From Zarea fungicola (lineage: Eukaryota > Ascomycota > Sordariomycetes > Hypocreales > Cordycipitaceae), in assembly GCA_900169235.1 (NCBI GenBank), contig FWCC01000264.1, positions 1 to 64,000 of the forward strand: 64,000 bases of DNA. Direction: 5' to 3'. A program made the position numbers and the translations under genes. Below are positions 23,438-35,900 of the stretch, one piece after another. Within the stretch, counting starts at the first letter, position 1, and the number at the start of each line of letters is the position of its first letter. Below the pieces are notes generated by a model, which ran no database searches, had not been told where the DNA came from, and was given only the letters and a program-made list of their open reading frames with translations.

Positions 23438-24565
23438 TTAACCACCAATGACACCACCAGCGCCAGGGCCTCCGAGGAAGAAATAGCTGCCAAAATCGGT
23501 GCCGGAGTTGAAGTGCGTCTCAATCGTGTAACGGTTTGGGTCGCTCACAATAACACCACGGCTGCCATCATAGTCACTGTCATTGTCGTCGGTGCTCGTG
23601 ATCCGTATGTTGCGGATATACGCCGCCTTGCCGAGGCCCTCGCTGGCCCAGTGTCCGCTCCCCATGTCAGTCGTTGTCAACTGGTTCTCACTCTGGTAGA
23701 CCTCTCCGTACCAGTCAATGGCGGTAGCGTGGTCGCCCAAGGTGACGGCCGCGTTGTTGCCCCTCGTCACGAACATGCTGGCCGGGTAATAGCCGATCCA
23801 TTTGCCGTTGACGCCTAGCCACCAGTTGCCGCTGAAAAGCTTATACTGGATCTGCAGATTCTGCTGGGTGCTGCCGACGACGGACAGTGGAGATAGCGGC
23901 ATACCCGGGTAGTAGGTGTTGTCATACTGCACCCAGCCCCGGTAGTCGGTATTCCAACCTGACATGTAGTCGCCGAAGCCACCGTAGTTGTTCGTGTTGA
24001 AAAAGGCAAACAGGTGCGGCTGAGCCACCTGCGACGGGAAGTTGATCCAGCCAGCTTCCACCGTCTGGATGCCGACGCTCGGCACGTTTTCGTATGCCAC
24101 AGCTGTCTGGAGGAGCGAAAAGTCGTCTTCGTTGGCTACAAAGGCCTTGAACAAGCTGATAGTGCCGGCGCTGCCGTGGCTGTTGAACGACTGCGATGAT
24201 GACGCATACCAGTGCTTGGTCGCGTACTGTCGGGCATTGTGTCTGTTGTTGTTGCCGTGCGGTGGTGATACCTTGGCTTGGGGCGACTTGCCATCGCTGC
24301 GAGGAATGGGAACAGTGCCTTCGGGACCGCGAGAGACTTCGTCAAATGGGCTCAGATTGATCTTCTTGAACGAATCACTGCCTTCAATGGAGGGCGGCGG
24401 ATGGGCAATCTCGCCTTGAATCTCTCGCTTGATCCAGTCAATAATCTGTCCACCGGGGAGTGCGACGGTCTTTTCCACGGGGAAGCCTTGTTCATGGACA
24501 TAGCTTGCAGTCGCTGTGTTGCTGAGCAGCGTTGCCGTAATGGCATTGATGACTTGCCACCGCAT
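23438..24565 (-). CDS. Secreted neprosin-domain protein (putative glutamic peptidase)
   Basis: A single exon encodes 375 residues. An N-terminal signal peptide (about residues 1-20, ending ATAS) is followed by a propeptide-like region (to about 110, with LPGGQIIDWIKREI) and a neprosin domain (DUF239). Segments typical of that fold are visible: HWYASSSQSF, VEAGWINFP, HLFAFFNTNNYGG, YKLFSGNWWLGV with GKWIGYYPASMF, IDWYGEVYQSEN and MGSGHWASEGLGKAAY. Neprosin from pitcher plants is a prolyl endopeptidase using two glutamates; the Glu in VEAGW and the Glu in GEVY are the natural candidates here. Proteolytic activity in fungal members is inferred. The protein ends in a Gly-rich tail. TATAAA on the coding strand lies at about 24606-24612, just upstream. 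Confidence 0.85.
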   Translation of the reverse strand: MRWQVINAITATLLSNTATASYVHEQGFPVEKTVALPGGQIIDWIKREIQGEIAHPPPSIEGSDSFKKINLSPFDEVSRGPEGTVPIPRSDGKSPQAKVSPPHGNNNRHNARQYATKHWYASSSQSFNSHGSAGTISLFKAFVANEDDFSLLQTAVAYENVPSVGIQTVEAGWINFPSQVAQPHLFAFFNTNNYGGFGDYMSGWNTDYRGWVQYDNTYYPGMPLSPLSVVGSTQQNLQIQYKLFSGNWWLGVNGKWIGYYPASMFVTRGNNAAVTLGDHATAIDWYGEVYQSENQLTTTDMGSGHWASEGLGKAAYIRNIRITSTDDNDSDYDGSRGVIVSDPNRYTIETHFNSGTDFGSYFFLGGPGAGGVIGG

Positions 24566-26378
24566 TCTCTAGGAACGGGCCGTGGTATAGCCTGATTGCT
24601 GCCAATTTATACTCAAATCACGGTGGAATTACTTCTTACAGGTTACGCATATAATATATCAGGAAATTCTCTAGACTTTATAAGTTTTCTGTTTTCTTCT
24701 CGTATCTCGAACTGGCGCTGAGTATACATGCAAAGAAGACTAATGTTTCCTTTTTAGGAAGGTATTTCATCTCTCATCATTCGTGACCGCAGCACACTAT
24801 TGATGCACGAGGTCAGTCCATCCCTGCAGCATTTCTCCTCGGCCTTTTACAGAATCCCAGCTCCATGGTGTTGCATTATTTGCGGAGCCATCCTCACTCG
24901 GGCCGTTCGGCTACTTGTATGCGAGATTCACAACTTATGTGTCGAATACATATGGAGCGAAACAAGAGCCTGTGTAGGACAGAACTGCGTAACCCTCTTA
25001 TCACACAGAATGAAAATGCTAATATTATACTGGAAAGTGAGTAATCGCCTTCCCTGTGATTTGAAACCGAGAGGACGGTATATGATAAACCTACCGAGAG
25101 AGGAAGGAGTGATTGCATCGGCTAGCTGCTAGAGAGCGCTATTGACTAATCGTAATCTAGATCCCGAATTCCTTTTCTATCCAAGCTTAGGGCTAAAGCT
25201 CAGTGTTGGATTGTGTTCAAACCGTGACATTCAGCAGGTGTTTTCTGCTTTTCATCCACATGTAGCGGTGGTAAGCGAACACTTACATACCCTTTTAGGA
25301 AAGTTGAAGTTTGGTTCAATCATATCCAGGAAGACCTTCCCCCCGCCCATTTCAACAGATGGCCTCGCCTTTTTTTCGCGGTTATTTTTTTGTTCAAGAT
25401 GCCAGTAGTCCGCAGAACGCTCGATTTAATGGCAAAACGCATTCGCTGCTTTGTCTTGCTACCTGCTCAATTCGACAGTTTGGCAAAATGAGTGCACTAC
25501 CTACGTAGGTAGTTAGCGCGTAGCATGATCAAGAGCAGCAATCCTAGTGCCGACTCCCTGGGTTGCGCCTACCCTCCCCTCCTGCCTGATGAGGTCCTAG
25601 TTTTCTTATATACACCTTGCTGAAATTGGGAACCGATCACTACTAATTTGAAGGATTCGGCGGGATCAGTTGCAGACTGTCAACCAGCTTCTCCCGTACT
25701 GGAACAGCCAGGCACTTAAGCCGGCTGCCAACAGCTTACGGATTGGATTTAAGTATGCAAGGCAAATCGTCACCAGCGAATGAAGCTCTAGAATCAATAA
25801 ACAAAAGGGATGGCAGAAAACCAGGCTGATTCCAGTTACCGATGGCAATAATCACTCTCAGTCATGGGGGCACCTCGTACTGGAAACGCCTGGCAATCAT
25901 ATTGCATTAATATTGATGTATGCATGTGCTGTGCTGATGCAGACGCATTTGCTATCAGATTTGTAACAACACTCGAAAAAAAATTACGTCAATAATCGCG
26001 CCCATTGTTTTTGGCAATGTGTCCATCCTTCCATCCTTCTGTTTGTTGCCCCACGGAATCAACACGCTCTCACAACTGAATCAGGCAGGTATATAGATAA
26101 CTGCCTCAGTTCAATTTACAGACAGATTGGGCATAAGCCAGTCTTAAAGTGGCTCCATGCTCGGTTGGTGTGCAACAGAAAGAAACATCTTCACTTCGTT
26201 GTCAGCCATTCGGTTTGAAGTCAAGGCAAGGAGTCACTTTTACTCAGATTCTTCTCTTTGTATAGTTGCTAGTGTTTGTGGCTAGATCCCCATAACCTGT
26301 TTGGAGAAAGTAAAATGACGCACCCATGAAACGCCGCATCCCAGATGTAACCCTGTTTAACCATACTTCAAGCAGAAA
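24566..26378. other. 1.8 kb intergenic region
   Basis: Between the neprosin-like gene start and the 3' end of the Fip1 gene. It includes a short palindromic CTACCTACGTAGGTAG at about 25499-25514. No gene, RNA or mobile element recognised. Confidence 0.5.
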
Positions 26379-27600
26379 CTACCATCGACCTCTTCGACCC
26401 CGTCCTCCGCCTTGATTGTACCCTCCGTAGCCTCCACCGCCCTGATTGACGCCGTAGCCACCGCCTCCACCAAAATTCTGACCTCCGCCGCCCTGTGCCG
26501 AGCCAACACCACCGGCCGCGGCACCGCCGTTTTGCATACCCGCAAACATGGCGCTCATCTGGCTCATATCCATCTGTGATGGATCCATACCCGATGCCAT
26601 CATCTGTTGCATCATCTGTTGCATCTCTGGCGGCATGCCCTCGGCGCCAGTCATGGCAGCCGCTCCAACGCCCCCGCCAGCGCTGTTATTGCCACCACCG
26701 CCCATGCCCATGCCACCACCGCCGCCCATCATCATCATGTTGAAGTCTTCCATCATCTTTTTATTGTTGACAGCAAAGGCGTCAGCGCCAAACTCGCCGC
26801 GGACGGATTCCTGCTTGGCGGCGTAGAGAGCCCAGGTGAATTCGTCAAAGCCATAGTTGAAGTAGTCGGTTATATCCGTTCCTGGTTTGCGCCATGGTTT
26901 CTCATTATCTGGCAAATCTGTAGATGAACACTATTAGCCGTTGCCTTTCTTTCGTTGTTTCTTTTCGAGGTCGCCTGTCAACGCGTTTGACAGCACTGCC
27001 TGTCTTGTACCTACCTTCGTCAATGTTTACTTGCGTTATGGGCTTGCCTACTTGGGCGTATACAGGGTTGGCATTGATATCAACTGTTGAGCTGGACGCG
27101 GCCGCTGATGACTGGTCCGCGCTGGGGACAGCGATATGGAGAGTGTTTGAAGTCGATGCTGCTGCCTCGGGCTGTGTGACAGGTACAGCTGCTGGCGGTT
27201 TTCCAGGGCTGTCGTTGGTGCTAGATCGTTGTGGAATATTACGAATATCGCTGTACTTGGCTTGTCTATTCGCGACATGTTAGCCATAGGAGAGGTTTGT
27301 CAAGAGCCGCTGTCGCAGTCCATTTCTTTCCATACGTTGGTGGCGCTGCTTTTGTGCCATCTTTTCTTTCCGTGATAATGTCTATGTCCTGCCAGGAGGA
27401 TTAGCAGTGAATTTTGAACAAAGTCAAGTTTGCGCACTAACGGAATCGTCGTCATCTTCGTCCATTGCACCACCCTCATCCTCTTCCTCGCCCTCCTCGA
27501 GCTCTTCCGTCGCCTTGGTAGTGGTGGGTTGCCGTGCCTGGTTATGTTCATCTTGGGGCTCTTCTGGCACATAAATATCGTCATCCTCGTCCATTTCCAT
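26379..27600 (-). CDS. FIP1: Pre-mRNA polyadenylation factor Fip1
   Basis: Four exons on the minus strand (27600-27442, 27388-27336, 27265-27015, 26917-26379) give about 333 residues. The N-terminus is strongly acidic ([15 protein letters not shown] through MDEDDDDS). It is followed by the [11 protein letters not shown] element spanning intron 1 and by KYSDIRNI. The diagnostic Fip1 motif is [20 protein letters not shown], and the C-terminus is Met/Gly-rich and RGG-like. Fip1 tethers poly(A) polymerase to the cleavage and polyadenylation factor in the nucleus. Introns are 53, 70 and 97 bp. The chosen start at 27600 begins the acidic domain; an in-frame ATG at 27642 is possible. It is head-to-head with NUP49, with 301 bp between start codons. 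Confidence 0.92.
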
Positions 27601-27901
27601 GTTTTCAGAGTAGTTTCGGTTGCAATGGGCACTGTAACGCAAATTGACGCGCTTGCGATTATGGTCTCCGGAGCTTCTGGTTAATTGCTGGTGCTCGCTA
27701 GAGAGCTCGGTGAAGGCAACCTTCGGGCCCGCTGTTTCTCCGGCGACGGCGTCTCGCGTGTTGCGACCAGCTTCTGCAGGATGTATGCCAGCTTGCGATC
27801 CACAAATTGCTGCTGCCAGACGACTCTTCTTCAGATAAAAGCTTCACCAAAAAGCCGGTTTCTCGTCAAGCACGCCTCCTCAGGTCTTGGATAAAGGTAC
27901 A
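27601..27901. promoter_or_regulatory. Bidirectional promoter of FIP1 and NUP49
   Basis: Only 301 bp separates the two start codons, so both promoters and 5' leaders must lie here. No TATA box is visible, as expected for housekeeping genes. Confidence 0.6.
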
Positions 27902-29494
27902 ATGTCGCTGGCACGCTCAGCAAGCGTCCCAGGCGGTCTGTCAATCAACACTGGGGCGGCAAATGCACTGTAAGTTTGCACCACCTGGCTTGGTCCCGCA
28001 CCGTTTTGCGCAACCAGACGCGCTAGAAACCACAAAATATTCTTGTCCTGAGGGTAAACCGGTTTTGTTTGCCTGGCAACAACAAATCATCCCGCTGACT
28101 TTGTAATTTCTTTTTGCTTCATCCTGACTTTCCAGCGCACCTCCTTCACAACCTCAGTCGAGCGGCGGACTGTTTGGATCAGGAACCGCAGCAGCAAATC
28201 CGAACAGCATGGCGACAACAGGCGGGCTTTTTGGCGCTGCCAGCACACAGCCCAAGACGGGTGGTCTATTCGGAGCATCGACAACACAAGCAGCACCTGC
28301 GGCAGGGGGGGGGGGCGGGCTTTTTGGGGCAGCACAACAAAAGCCAGCCACTGGCGGCCTCTTTGGTAGCACGGCCGCGACTACCATGCAACAGCCGCAG
28401 CAGCAAGGACAGACAGCAACGGCACCGGGTGGCCTCTTTGGAGCTGCTTCTGCGCCATCCGCGACAAATACAGCAGGCTCTAGTTTGTTTGGCGGTGCTG
28501 GAGCTACACAACAGCCGGCTCAGTCAAGTTCTGGGCTCTTTGGCGCATCAACAGCAAATACGCAAGCTGTTGCTCCAACATCCACGTTTGGGCAGACACA
28601 ACCAAAGCCATCTGGTGGACTTTTGTAAGTAGCAATAGTAGTAGTCGTCAAACTGGCTGCCAGTACCATCAATCCTCTAACAATAAGCTGTTTGTTCTCG
28701 CCAGTGGCCAAGCTCCGCAGGAGACGCAACCCGCAAATCAAGTGTCTGCCGTGCAGATCAACTACGACACCATTCGGCCCCGATCCCGGTTCGATGACCT
28801 CGCACAACCGATTCAGGACGAGGTGGCCCTCATTGACAAGGGCATACAGCGTGTCATCAAGATGCGGGACGAGATTGGCGAATTCATGCCGCAGCACGAA
28901 AAAGACATTGACCAACTCGGCCACGACGTCAAGTACGTCGAGGCCAAATTCCGTCTGGTGCAAGAAGCGCTTAACCACGACATCCAGACGGTCAAGAACC
29001 TGCAGGACGTAACCAAGAAGAACATTGGCGATGCGCAGCTGTCGTTCAAGGCCTCTGACAACCTTAAGCTGCCGAGCCACTACCACCAGACCGGCCTGTT
29101 TGCTGCAGGCGCCTCAGCATCGGCGACGCCTAGTGACGGTGACGCGGCCTCTTCACATGCAAGTGCGCAGGATCTCATTACCTATTTTAACCGTATCTGC
29201 GACGACGTTGAAAAATACAAGAAACGATTGGACGAGTACCGTAGCGAAATTGAGCGCGATATGCCTGGTGTGGAGAACGGCCTGTACGATCAGATTCGAA
29301 GCTTCCGGGACCGCAACGCAGCGGTGAATGGCAGCGGCACAGCAGTGCAGGATCAGCTCAACCAGGTGCTCTCGGCCCTGCGGGAGACGGGCAACGCTAT
29401 TGTCGGTCAGGCGGGACAGATTGCGGATACGCGAGAGCGCTTATCCCGTCTGCAAGCTGGATTTCAGGACAGTGGCCTATACACAAACAATTAA
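27902..29494 (+). CDS. NUP49: GLFG nucleoporin Nup49
   Basis: Three exons (27902-27969, 28136-28624, 28705-29494) encode about 448 residues. Exons 1-2 encode an FG domain with around eight GLFG or SLFG repeats in Gln/Ala/Gly/Thr-rich spacers. Exon 3 encodes a structured coiled-coil domain (about residues 200-448, e.g. QVSAVQINYDTIRPRSRF, then heptad-rich segments), the arrangement of Nup49, the p58/p45 homologue of the Nsp1-Nup57-Nup49 central channel complex. The FG repeats form the permeability barrier and bind karyopherins; the coiled coil anchors the protein in the nuclear pore. Exon 2 contains an uninterrupted 11-G run at 28305-28315 encoding part of a Gly stretch. Introns are 166 and 80 bp. 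Confidence 0.88.
28305..28315 (+). repeat. G11 homopolymer within NUP49 coding sequence
   Basis: Eleven consecutive G in the GLFG region. The frame is intact as given; a one-base change would truncate the protein. Confidence 0.9.
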
Positions 29495-30038
29495 TGAAGG
29501 GTAAGGAACGCCATTGGGCTGTGGGAGATGTACAGGAATATATCATATCTGCTGTTCAGCACAGGGGACAGAAAAATAATTAATGCATTCTGTATTGAAG
29601 ATAAGTTTGAAACATTGCAGAAGTCATCACATTCATGCTGTCGATGGATGGTTTTCCGGGTAGCGACAAGAATCCATGAAAGGTGGATTAAGAAATGGAT
29701 TTAGCATTGAAATATTAAAATAGCACCTGCACATCACCTCTACAATTCGTTCGTCGCGCTTAGTAGTCAAACACTGGTAGTAACAAAAGGCCGGCTGGCT
29801 GTGTTCCATGGTGTGATATATAGCTGCATTTGCTACGTGCCAGCTTCGGAATCTGGCATCTATGTACAGTATGTAACAATGCAACCTATATTTCTCTCAA
29901 CCCTACCCTGAACGAATAGGCAACCATCGCCCTTTTTCTTTGTACCAGTAGTCCTGTGCGCCGTATGCAATGAATGAAGACCAAGACGAGTAAAAAAACA
30001 AACAAACATATAAACATGGGCAATCCGAGACATGAATC
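29495..30038. other. Convergent intergenic region
   Basis: Lies between the 3' ends of NUP49 and the RPC31 gene. No gene recognised; AT-rich 3'-end sequence near 29530-29720. Confidence 0.5.
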
Positions 30039-30946
30039 TCAGTATGTGCCTTCTCCACCATCGTCTCCATCACCGTATTCATCGCCAAAGTCTTCACCAT
30101 TGTCAAAGAACTGCTCTGCATCATAATCACCGGCGTCTTCATCGTCGTAAATCTCGTCCTCGTCGTCTTCTTCCCGGGCCTCGTCCTCATCGCCCTCGGC
30201 ACCTTCCTCGCCTTCTTCGTCCCGCAGAGCCTCCAGCTTCTCCAGCAGACTCTGTCCATTGGCCGGGGCATCCTCGCCGTCACCGGCAATGGATGTCATA
30301 CCAAAGGCCTCTTCTGCGTTGGGCAGCGCGCTGACGTTGGACAGTTCCAGCTTGCGCTTCTTGCGCGCGCCGCCGCCGCTGCCATCGGCACCAGGGCCAC
30401 CGCCGCCACCGTCAATCGTCTCCAGCAGCTCCTTGGGGAACATTTCGCGACACACGGGCCGGCCAGACCAGTCCGGTAGCGCGCGCTCCTCGCGGACAAA
30501 CTTTTGCGAGTACGTCGGCATGGAGTTGAAGGGGTCGAGCGATGCCTTATTCTTGACACCGTAGAGGGCATTCATCTGCGCCTGGCCGTACATTTTGCGC
30601 GGGGCAGTCGGGTCGGTGAGGGAAGTCCGCTTGGAGGTGTAGAGCGGCGACGAGTGCATCTGGCGGCGCAGGAGGAGCATGTAGTGGACGCTGTTGGATT
30701 CGGTCGTCGTCAGGTTCCGCGGTGAGGGTACTGCGTATGGCTGTGAGGAAAGACGACAAAGGGTCAGTCACAGGGAGGGGAGCAGCGTTGATATTTAATA
30801 AATACATCTCATTAAGGGGGCATTCTTACTGGAAATAATTCGGACGGGCGCGCATCGGGCTCATCACCGGTATCCCATGGTACATTTGGTCTACCACCTC
30901 GTCCACCTCCGCCTCCACGGCCGCCGCGACCGCCACCTCTTGACAT
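30039..30946 (-). CDS. RPC31: RNA polymerase III subunit Rpc31 (RPC7)
   Basis: Two exons (30946-30830 and 30740-30039) encode about 272 residues. The N-terminus is Arg/Gly-rich (MSRGGGRGGRGGGGGRGGR), followed by the conserved NVPWDTGDEPDARPSELFP stretch that intron 1 follows. Then come PYAVPSPRNLTTTE and a middle domain (MHSSPLYTSKR; PDWSGRPVCREMFPKELLET). A Lys/Arg patch (RKKRKLE) precedes a long Asp/Glu-rich tail. This order matches Rpc31/RPC7, part of the Rpc82-Rpc34-Rpc31 initiation subcomplex that makes tRNA and 5S RNA in the nucleus. The 89-bp intron has donor GTAAGA and acceptor CACAG. Head-to-head with the Hsm3-like gene. Confidence 0.88.
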
Positions 30947-31508
30947 TGTCGATGCCGCGCGCCGAGTTGGCAGAGCACAAACACCGTGAGAGTGTGGCTT
31001 GGTGAACCAGGTATGAAGTAGAAAATATTTTAGCAACACTGCGCAGTGCTAGATATGCTGTTGGTTTGTTTTAAAAGCAGCAGTTACGAGTGTCTCGCTC
31101 AAGTCACTTCGTTGGTCAAGAAAGCCCTGTTTTTTTTTTCTCTGAAGCTTCCGTTGCTTCAGGCCATTTTTTTCCAGCGTGGTGGGACTGCCGTGGCGCT
31201 CACTGGAAGTCCCTCTTGACTTCTTCGGAGCCTGGCCGCGGAATTGGCTCCGCCAAATTTGAGGTGGCGTGCGCTGGAGCTTGGCAGTGTTGGCGCTGCC
31301 CCGCGCTGGAGCTACTGCTGCTACTGCCGCTGCGATGCCCCCCAACGTTGTTCACCTTTCCAAGTTTATTAATACGTTGGAGGGGAGCCAGGCAGATAGA
31401 AAGCTTGCGCAGCTGTTCAGCTTTTTGAACATTCCGCATTCTTTATCACATTATATTCTTTTCGCTCACTCTGTCAGCCTTCCATTTCAACACACAAAAG
31501 AAGTAACC
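30947..31508. promoter_or_regulatory. Bidirectional promoter of RPC31 and Hsm3-like gene
   Basis: 562 bp between two start codons on opposite strands. The frame of the Hsm3-like gene is open upstream to 31269, so a longer N-terminus there cannot be excluded. No TATA box is evident. Confidence 0.5.
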
Positions 31509-32761
31509 ATGGCTGGGGAAAGAATCGTGCCAAACATGGACACTATTCCCATTTCACGTATCGATGAGCTTCACACTCATCTAGAATCCCTCGGCAGCGA
31601 TCCCGAGACGGCAATCGACGCCCGACTCTTTGATGAAGTCGAGCTACAACTTACAGGTAATTTACCTGCCTTGTCTCTAATTTAACTGCTTGCCAATAAG
31701 TATACATCTTACTAAATACTGAAAAAGAACACAACATCCCTCCTCTATTACCAACAGTGCTTGTGCCCCTCACTCAGATCCTCAAAACCACCACCCAGGA
31801 TCCGAGTCCGCTGCTGTCCATGACCATCAAGCTTCTTGCGCCCCTTCCTTTTAGCCGTGTCCTCGCCCTCGCCGACGAATCTTCCATCCTCTCCGCCCTC
31901 ACATCCCCCCTCCCCGGCGCCAACCTGCTCGCTCTCGCCATCCTCCACAAGGCGGCCCAATCTGCCTCCGACGCCGCCATCCTCAGCACCCTCCCCAGCC
32001 TTATTGAGGCGCTTGTCACGCGGTGGCTCGACGCCCAGGACGTTGGCGTCGGTGAGCGCGCGGCCCGAGTCCTCGGCGATCTGCTCGAGACGGACTGCGA
32101 TGTTATTGCTGCTGCTCCCCCATTCGACGCTGGCCAGAGAGAGAGCACCCTTAGCAACGGCGCCATTGAGTTTGTCAAGCCCACCCGGCGGCGCCAGCCA
32201 GGTCACGGTCGCCTCTGGCACCTTCTCTTTGGCAGCGAGCCTGTCTTTGCCATCATCCCCGTCCTCTGCAGCGGGGCCTCCTCGGCCCTCGGTGCTGCCG
32301 CCGCCGCCGCCGGAGTCCCGCGCACAGAGCGCCAAATCTCCCTCTCTCAGGGCCGCCTCCTCCGTCTTCTCCCGCGTCTCGCCACCCTTAATTTGCAGGC
32401 CATAACTCACACCGGCTTTATCGACCTCGTGCCCTTGCCACAGATCCTGGCACGGCAGACGGGCCAGGGGTTGCTGCAGTGGGCGGCCCTTGCCATGGTG
32501 GACAAGTCGGATATACTCATGCACCTTAGCCTCATCGACTTTTTCGAGGCGTTTGTGAGCATCATGAGAGTTGCTGGCAATGATGAACAAATGACGTCGT
32601 CGTCGTCATCGTCATCGGCTCGTAACCTTGCGCGGTCTCTTGTCAAAGCTGCCACCGCGAATGACGAGCAGCTGAAGGAAGCACTGATGGGACTGCCCGA
32701 TCGAACGGTAGAGGAAGAGTCGGAGCAATTGCGGATTTTCATAGCGCAACTATTGAACTAA
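31509..32761 (+). CDS. Hsm3/PSMD5-like 26S proteasome assembly chaperone
   Basis: Two exons (31509-31656 and 31758-32761) encode about 383 residues of almost entirely helical, Leu/Ala-rich sequence organised as ARM/HEAT-like repeats (e.g. ANLLALAILHKAAQSASDAA, ARVLGDLLETD, GLLQWAALAMV, SLIDFFEAFVSIM). This resembles the fungal Hsm3-like/PSMD5 family, which chaperones base assembly of the 26S proteasome through the Rpt ATPases. There is no catalytic motif, and the assignment rests on overall pattern and length. A Ser7 run (32597-32620) comes from a TCG/TCA-rich repeat. The start at 31509 has a good context (ACCATGG). The 101-bp intron has donor GTAATT. Its 3' end is 237 bp from the 3' end of SEC7. 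Confidence 0.7.
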
Positions 32762-32998
32762 TATATATATGGGCGCATTTAGTGCCGCTAGATCACACGA
32801 AAGGGAACCTCGGTCATGTGAGCAACGTGTAAAAGGACTTAACAATTCACGATAGAAGCAATGGCCCGATATACGGAAGCAACAGGACATGATGAAGAAG
32901 TCAACAGAAAACTCTTTAGATAATACCTTTTATTCTACCATTTTAAAGCAATAACACATTTTCTTCCAATTCAGTCGTCTTACTAATTCCATCGTACA

Positions 32999-35900
32999 TT
33001 ACAGCATCTTGCGTGCAGCTTGCTCCCGGTCTCCGACAGGTCCTTCCGATGTGGCAAGGCTGACTACACTCTCACGCCTCGTCTCCACCGCACTCGCCAG
33101 ACCCGTGATGCCCAGCGACACCTCTCCAACACGACGCAGCACCGTGAGCAGAGCACCACGAAGGTCCGCCGTCAGGTCCCTGCGGAGCAGATCAACGGTA
33201 ATGGGGTAAAAGTCGCCCAAGTGCGCCTTGAATGCATTATCGGGGAATGTAGCATATCCTTCGAGCACATCCACCACAACAGGACGCCAGGCTGCCAAGT
33301 TGCGCTGCTGGCTTTCTTCCACCAATGCTGAGTACCCAATTATGATGTCCTTGCACAGAGGAACTAGGGCTGACTCAATATCTGGTCGGCTGTCCAGGCG
33401 CTCTGGTGCGTTATCGGCAAACATGCGGAATAGGATGGACACGTAAGTCGCCGCCGCTCCACTCTCCTGCTTCAAAAGATTGGGCGGTTGCTTCATGAAT
33501 CCCTCACGCCACAGCTTCATTCGCAGCTCTTTATCGTCGTTGAAGCGTCGCGCAAACTGGAACGATCTCTTGAGAAGCGACATCAGACGTAGCAATTCCG
33601 TGGACGGAATGTGGTTATAAACCGTATCGTTACTAAAGAGCTCGTTGACCGTTTCAATCATGAGTAGCTGCAAAACGCATCGCGAGATGATGCGGTTGAA
33701 GAATCGTCGTCGTGCAGCTGTAACAACGACGGGTTGCTGCTGTAATGTCGATGCTGGTTTGAACTCTTCTACTGGTACGTGGCTGCTGGCACTAGCGGAT
33801 GGTCCATGTGTATCGTCATCAATCGGACGGGGAGAGATGGGCCGATGCATGGATTCGCTGTCCGAGGCATTGCCATTCTCTTCTCCACCATTGATCTTCA
33901 GTGACTTTTCATTGACAGGCGTCTCTCCACCAGGGCTTAGGCTACTTGAGAAATCAATGCCGTTGGACGGCGTAGATAGTGCTGCAGGCGACGCCGCATT
34001 GGCCGCTGTAAAAAGTTGGTAGGCCGTCGTGCGCTCAAATAGCTCGCAGAAGGCGCCGACAAGCTTTGTCCAGTGCTCTGGTGAAAACTTGGTGACATTC
34101 TTCAGAATAAGTTGCTGTAGGCAGTTGCTGCCAATGCGAGAAATGGTGTCGTTCTCCTGACAAATACAAAGCTCGAGAAGCTCCAGGAATCTATCCAGCA
34201 TGTATTCCAGTGATTCAAAGTAGTGCGTGAACAGAGTAATCATGTTTCTCAGAGCCTGGATCATGGTTGTAGAGAGCCAAACGGACAGCTCTTCATGGGT
34301 AAGTACGTTGGCCATCTCAGGGCGTGATCTCAACACCATGAAAATGGGATACAACTGCTGCCGCCAGAGAATATCCCAAAACTCGGGAGTAAAATCGCCG
34401 CCATACTTGATGAGAGTAGCAAAGAAATACTCCAATGCATTTGAACGCACCTCCAAATCCTCGCCAGTCATCAAGACGTCATGGAACGCAAAGAGCACGG
34501 GGAACCAGTAGCCTTCTTCAAGCGATGTGCTGGATGGCCCGGCTCTTAACTCTTGTCGTTCCTCAGGTTGCTGCGAGAGAGGACACTCTGGAGTCTTTAG
34601 CATCTTCGGAATGGTATGTTTCAAGAGCTCCAACGCCGCTAAACTTTTCTTCTGGAACTTGAGATTCTTGGAGAATTCTGTCAGACAGACAATCAAGTCG
34701 GTAAAGGCGCCTTGTGAAATGACAACACCAAACTTGTCCTTGTAAACCTGGTTGACGTTTTCATAGGCCAAGCTGACGATACTCTCTGATGTTTCCCGGG
34801 CCGCAACTGTGAAGACGCCAAACATTGTACGCCATCCTGAGCGAATATTATCGCCCCTAGCTTGAATCATCTGAATCAAGCATCTCAACACCAAATCTTT
34901 TACCGTGACATTGTCTGAATTGGCAAGGACATGCTGGAATGGTTTCAAGAAATCCTTTTGAAACTTGAAACCCGCAAGCTCCTCAATCTCCATGAAGCGC
35001 ATGGATAGCTGCCTCAGCGAATCCAATGCAAAAAAGACAATGTTCATGTTGTTGTGGCACCCGACCTGGTTGAAGTGTTCACCGAGAACTCCCCAGATAT
35101 TACTCCATTCGAACCTAACACGGTTCATATTGTAGTAGCTAATCTCCACAATCTTCTGCAGGCTGTAGGTACGAGGCGACTCATTAGAGCCTGAGACTCT
35201 GATCTCATCCCAGCTGACTTCTGTGAGCGCCTTGGCGAAGAAGACCATGGCGTCGCCAGACAAATTGGCAGTGTTGGTGAAGATGCGGTCAACGCCTCGC
35301 ACCACTTCGTCGGAGCGACTTTCTAGAGCAATTTCGTTGGAGAAACCTCGTGAACCGGTGCCAGCTCGTTGACGATTGCGCGTCCGAGATGACGTTGAAG
35401 TCCTCGAGTCTGACGTTTCGGACCTAGGTGGTGGCATAAAACGAGCTTTAGACACATCGGGAATGGCACTTTCATCCACTCCTCCACTAATGAGCTGAAG
35501 TCGATCCAGCTGGCTGATGCACATGAGAATGTCTTTCCAAGACTCACGGAGGACATTGCCCTCGGTCTGTCCGAGATCAAGAATAATTTTAACGGCCTCA
35601 ATGTTTTTAGCCATCATTTCCTGAGGATTGTTCAGATTCGTTGTATTCTTCAATGCAGATATAAAAGCTTCTCTTGGCGTGGACAACTCAAAAGTGCAGG
35701 CAATCTTGGTTGCAAGCTTCATGCCTTCCAGGCACAGCTTGCTAACTTCGATGTTGTGGGCCTTTTGAAGTTGGCTAGATAGAGCTGAGAAGAAAGACAT
35801 CCACGCCACGTCAAACATGGAGCCAACGTGCTTGAAAGAGGTTGCGGGGATGAACTTGGGTCCTGTCTTGGCAGTGTTTCGGCGCTGACTCTTGAATAGG

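Noticed and set aside
28520..29086. Minus-strand open frame of 188 codons
   Set aside because: Antisense to the NUP49 coiled-coil exon.
31748..32590. Minus-strand 280-codon open frame
   Set aside because: Antisense to the Hsm3-like gene; low-complexity Glu/Gly-rich, no domain, and the plus strand has a spliced helical-repeat protein.
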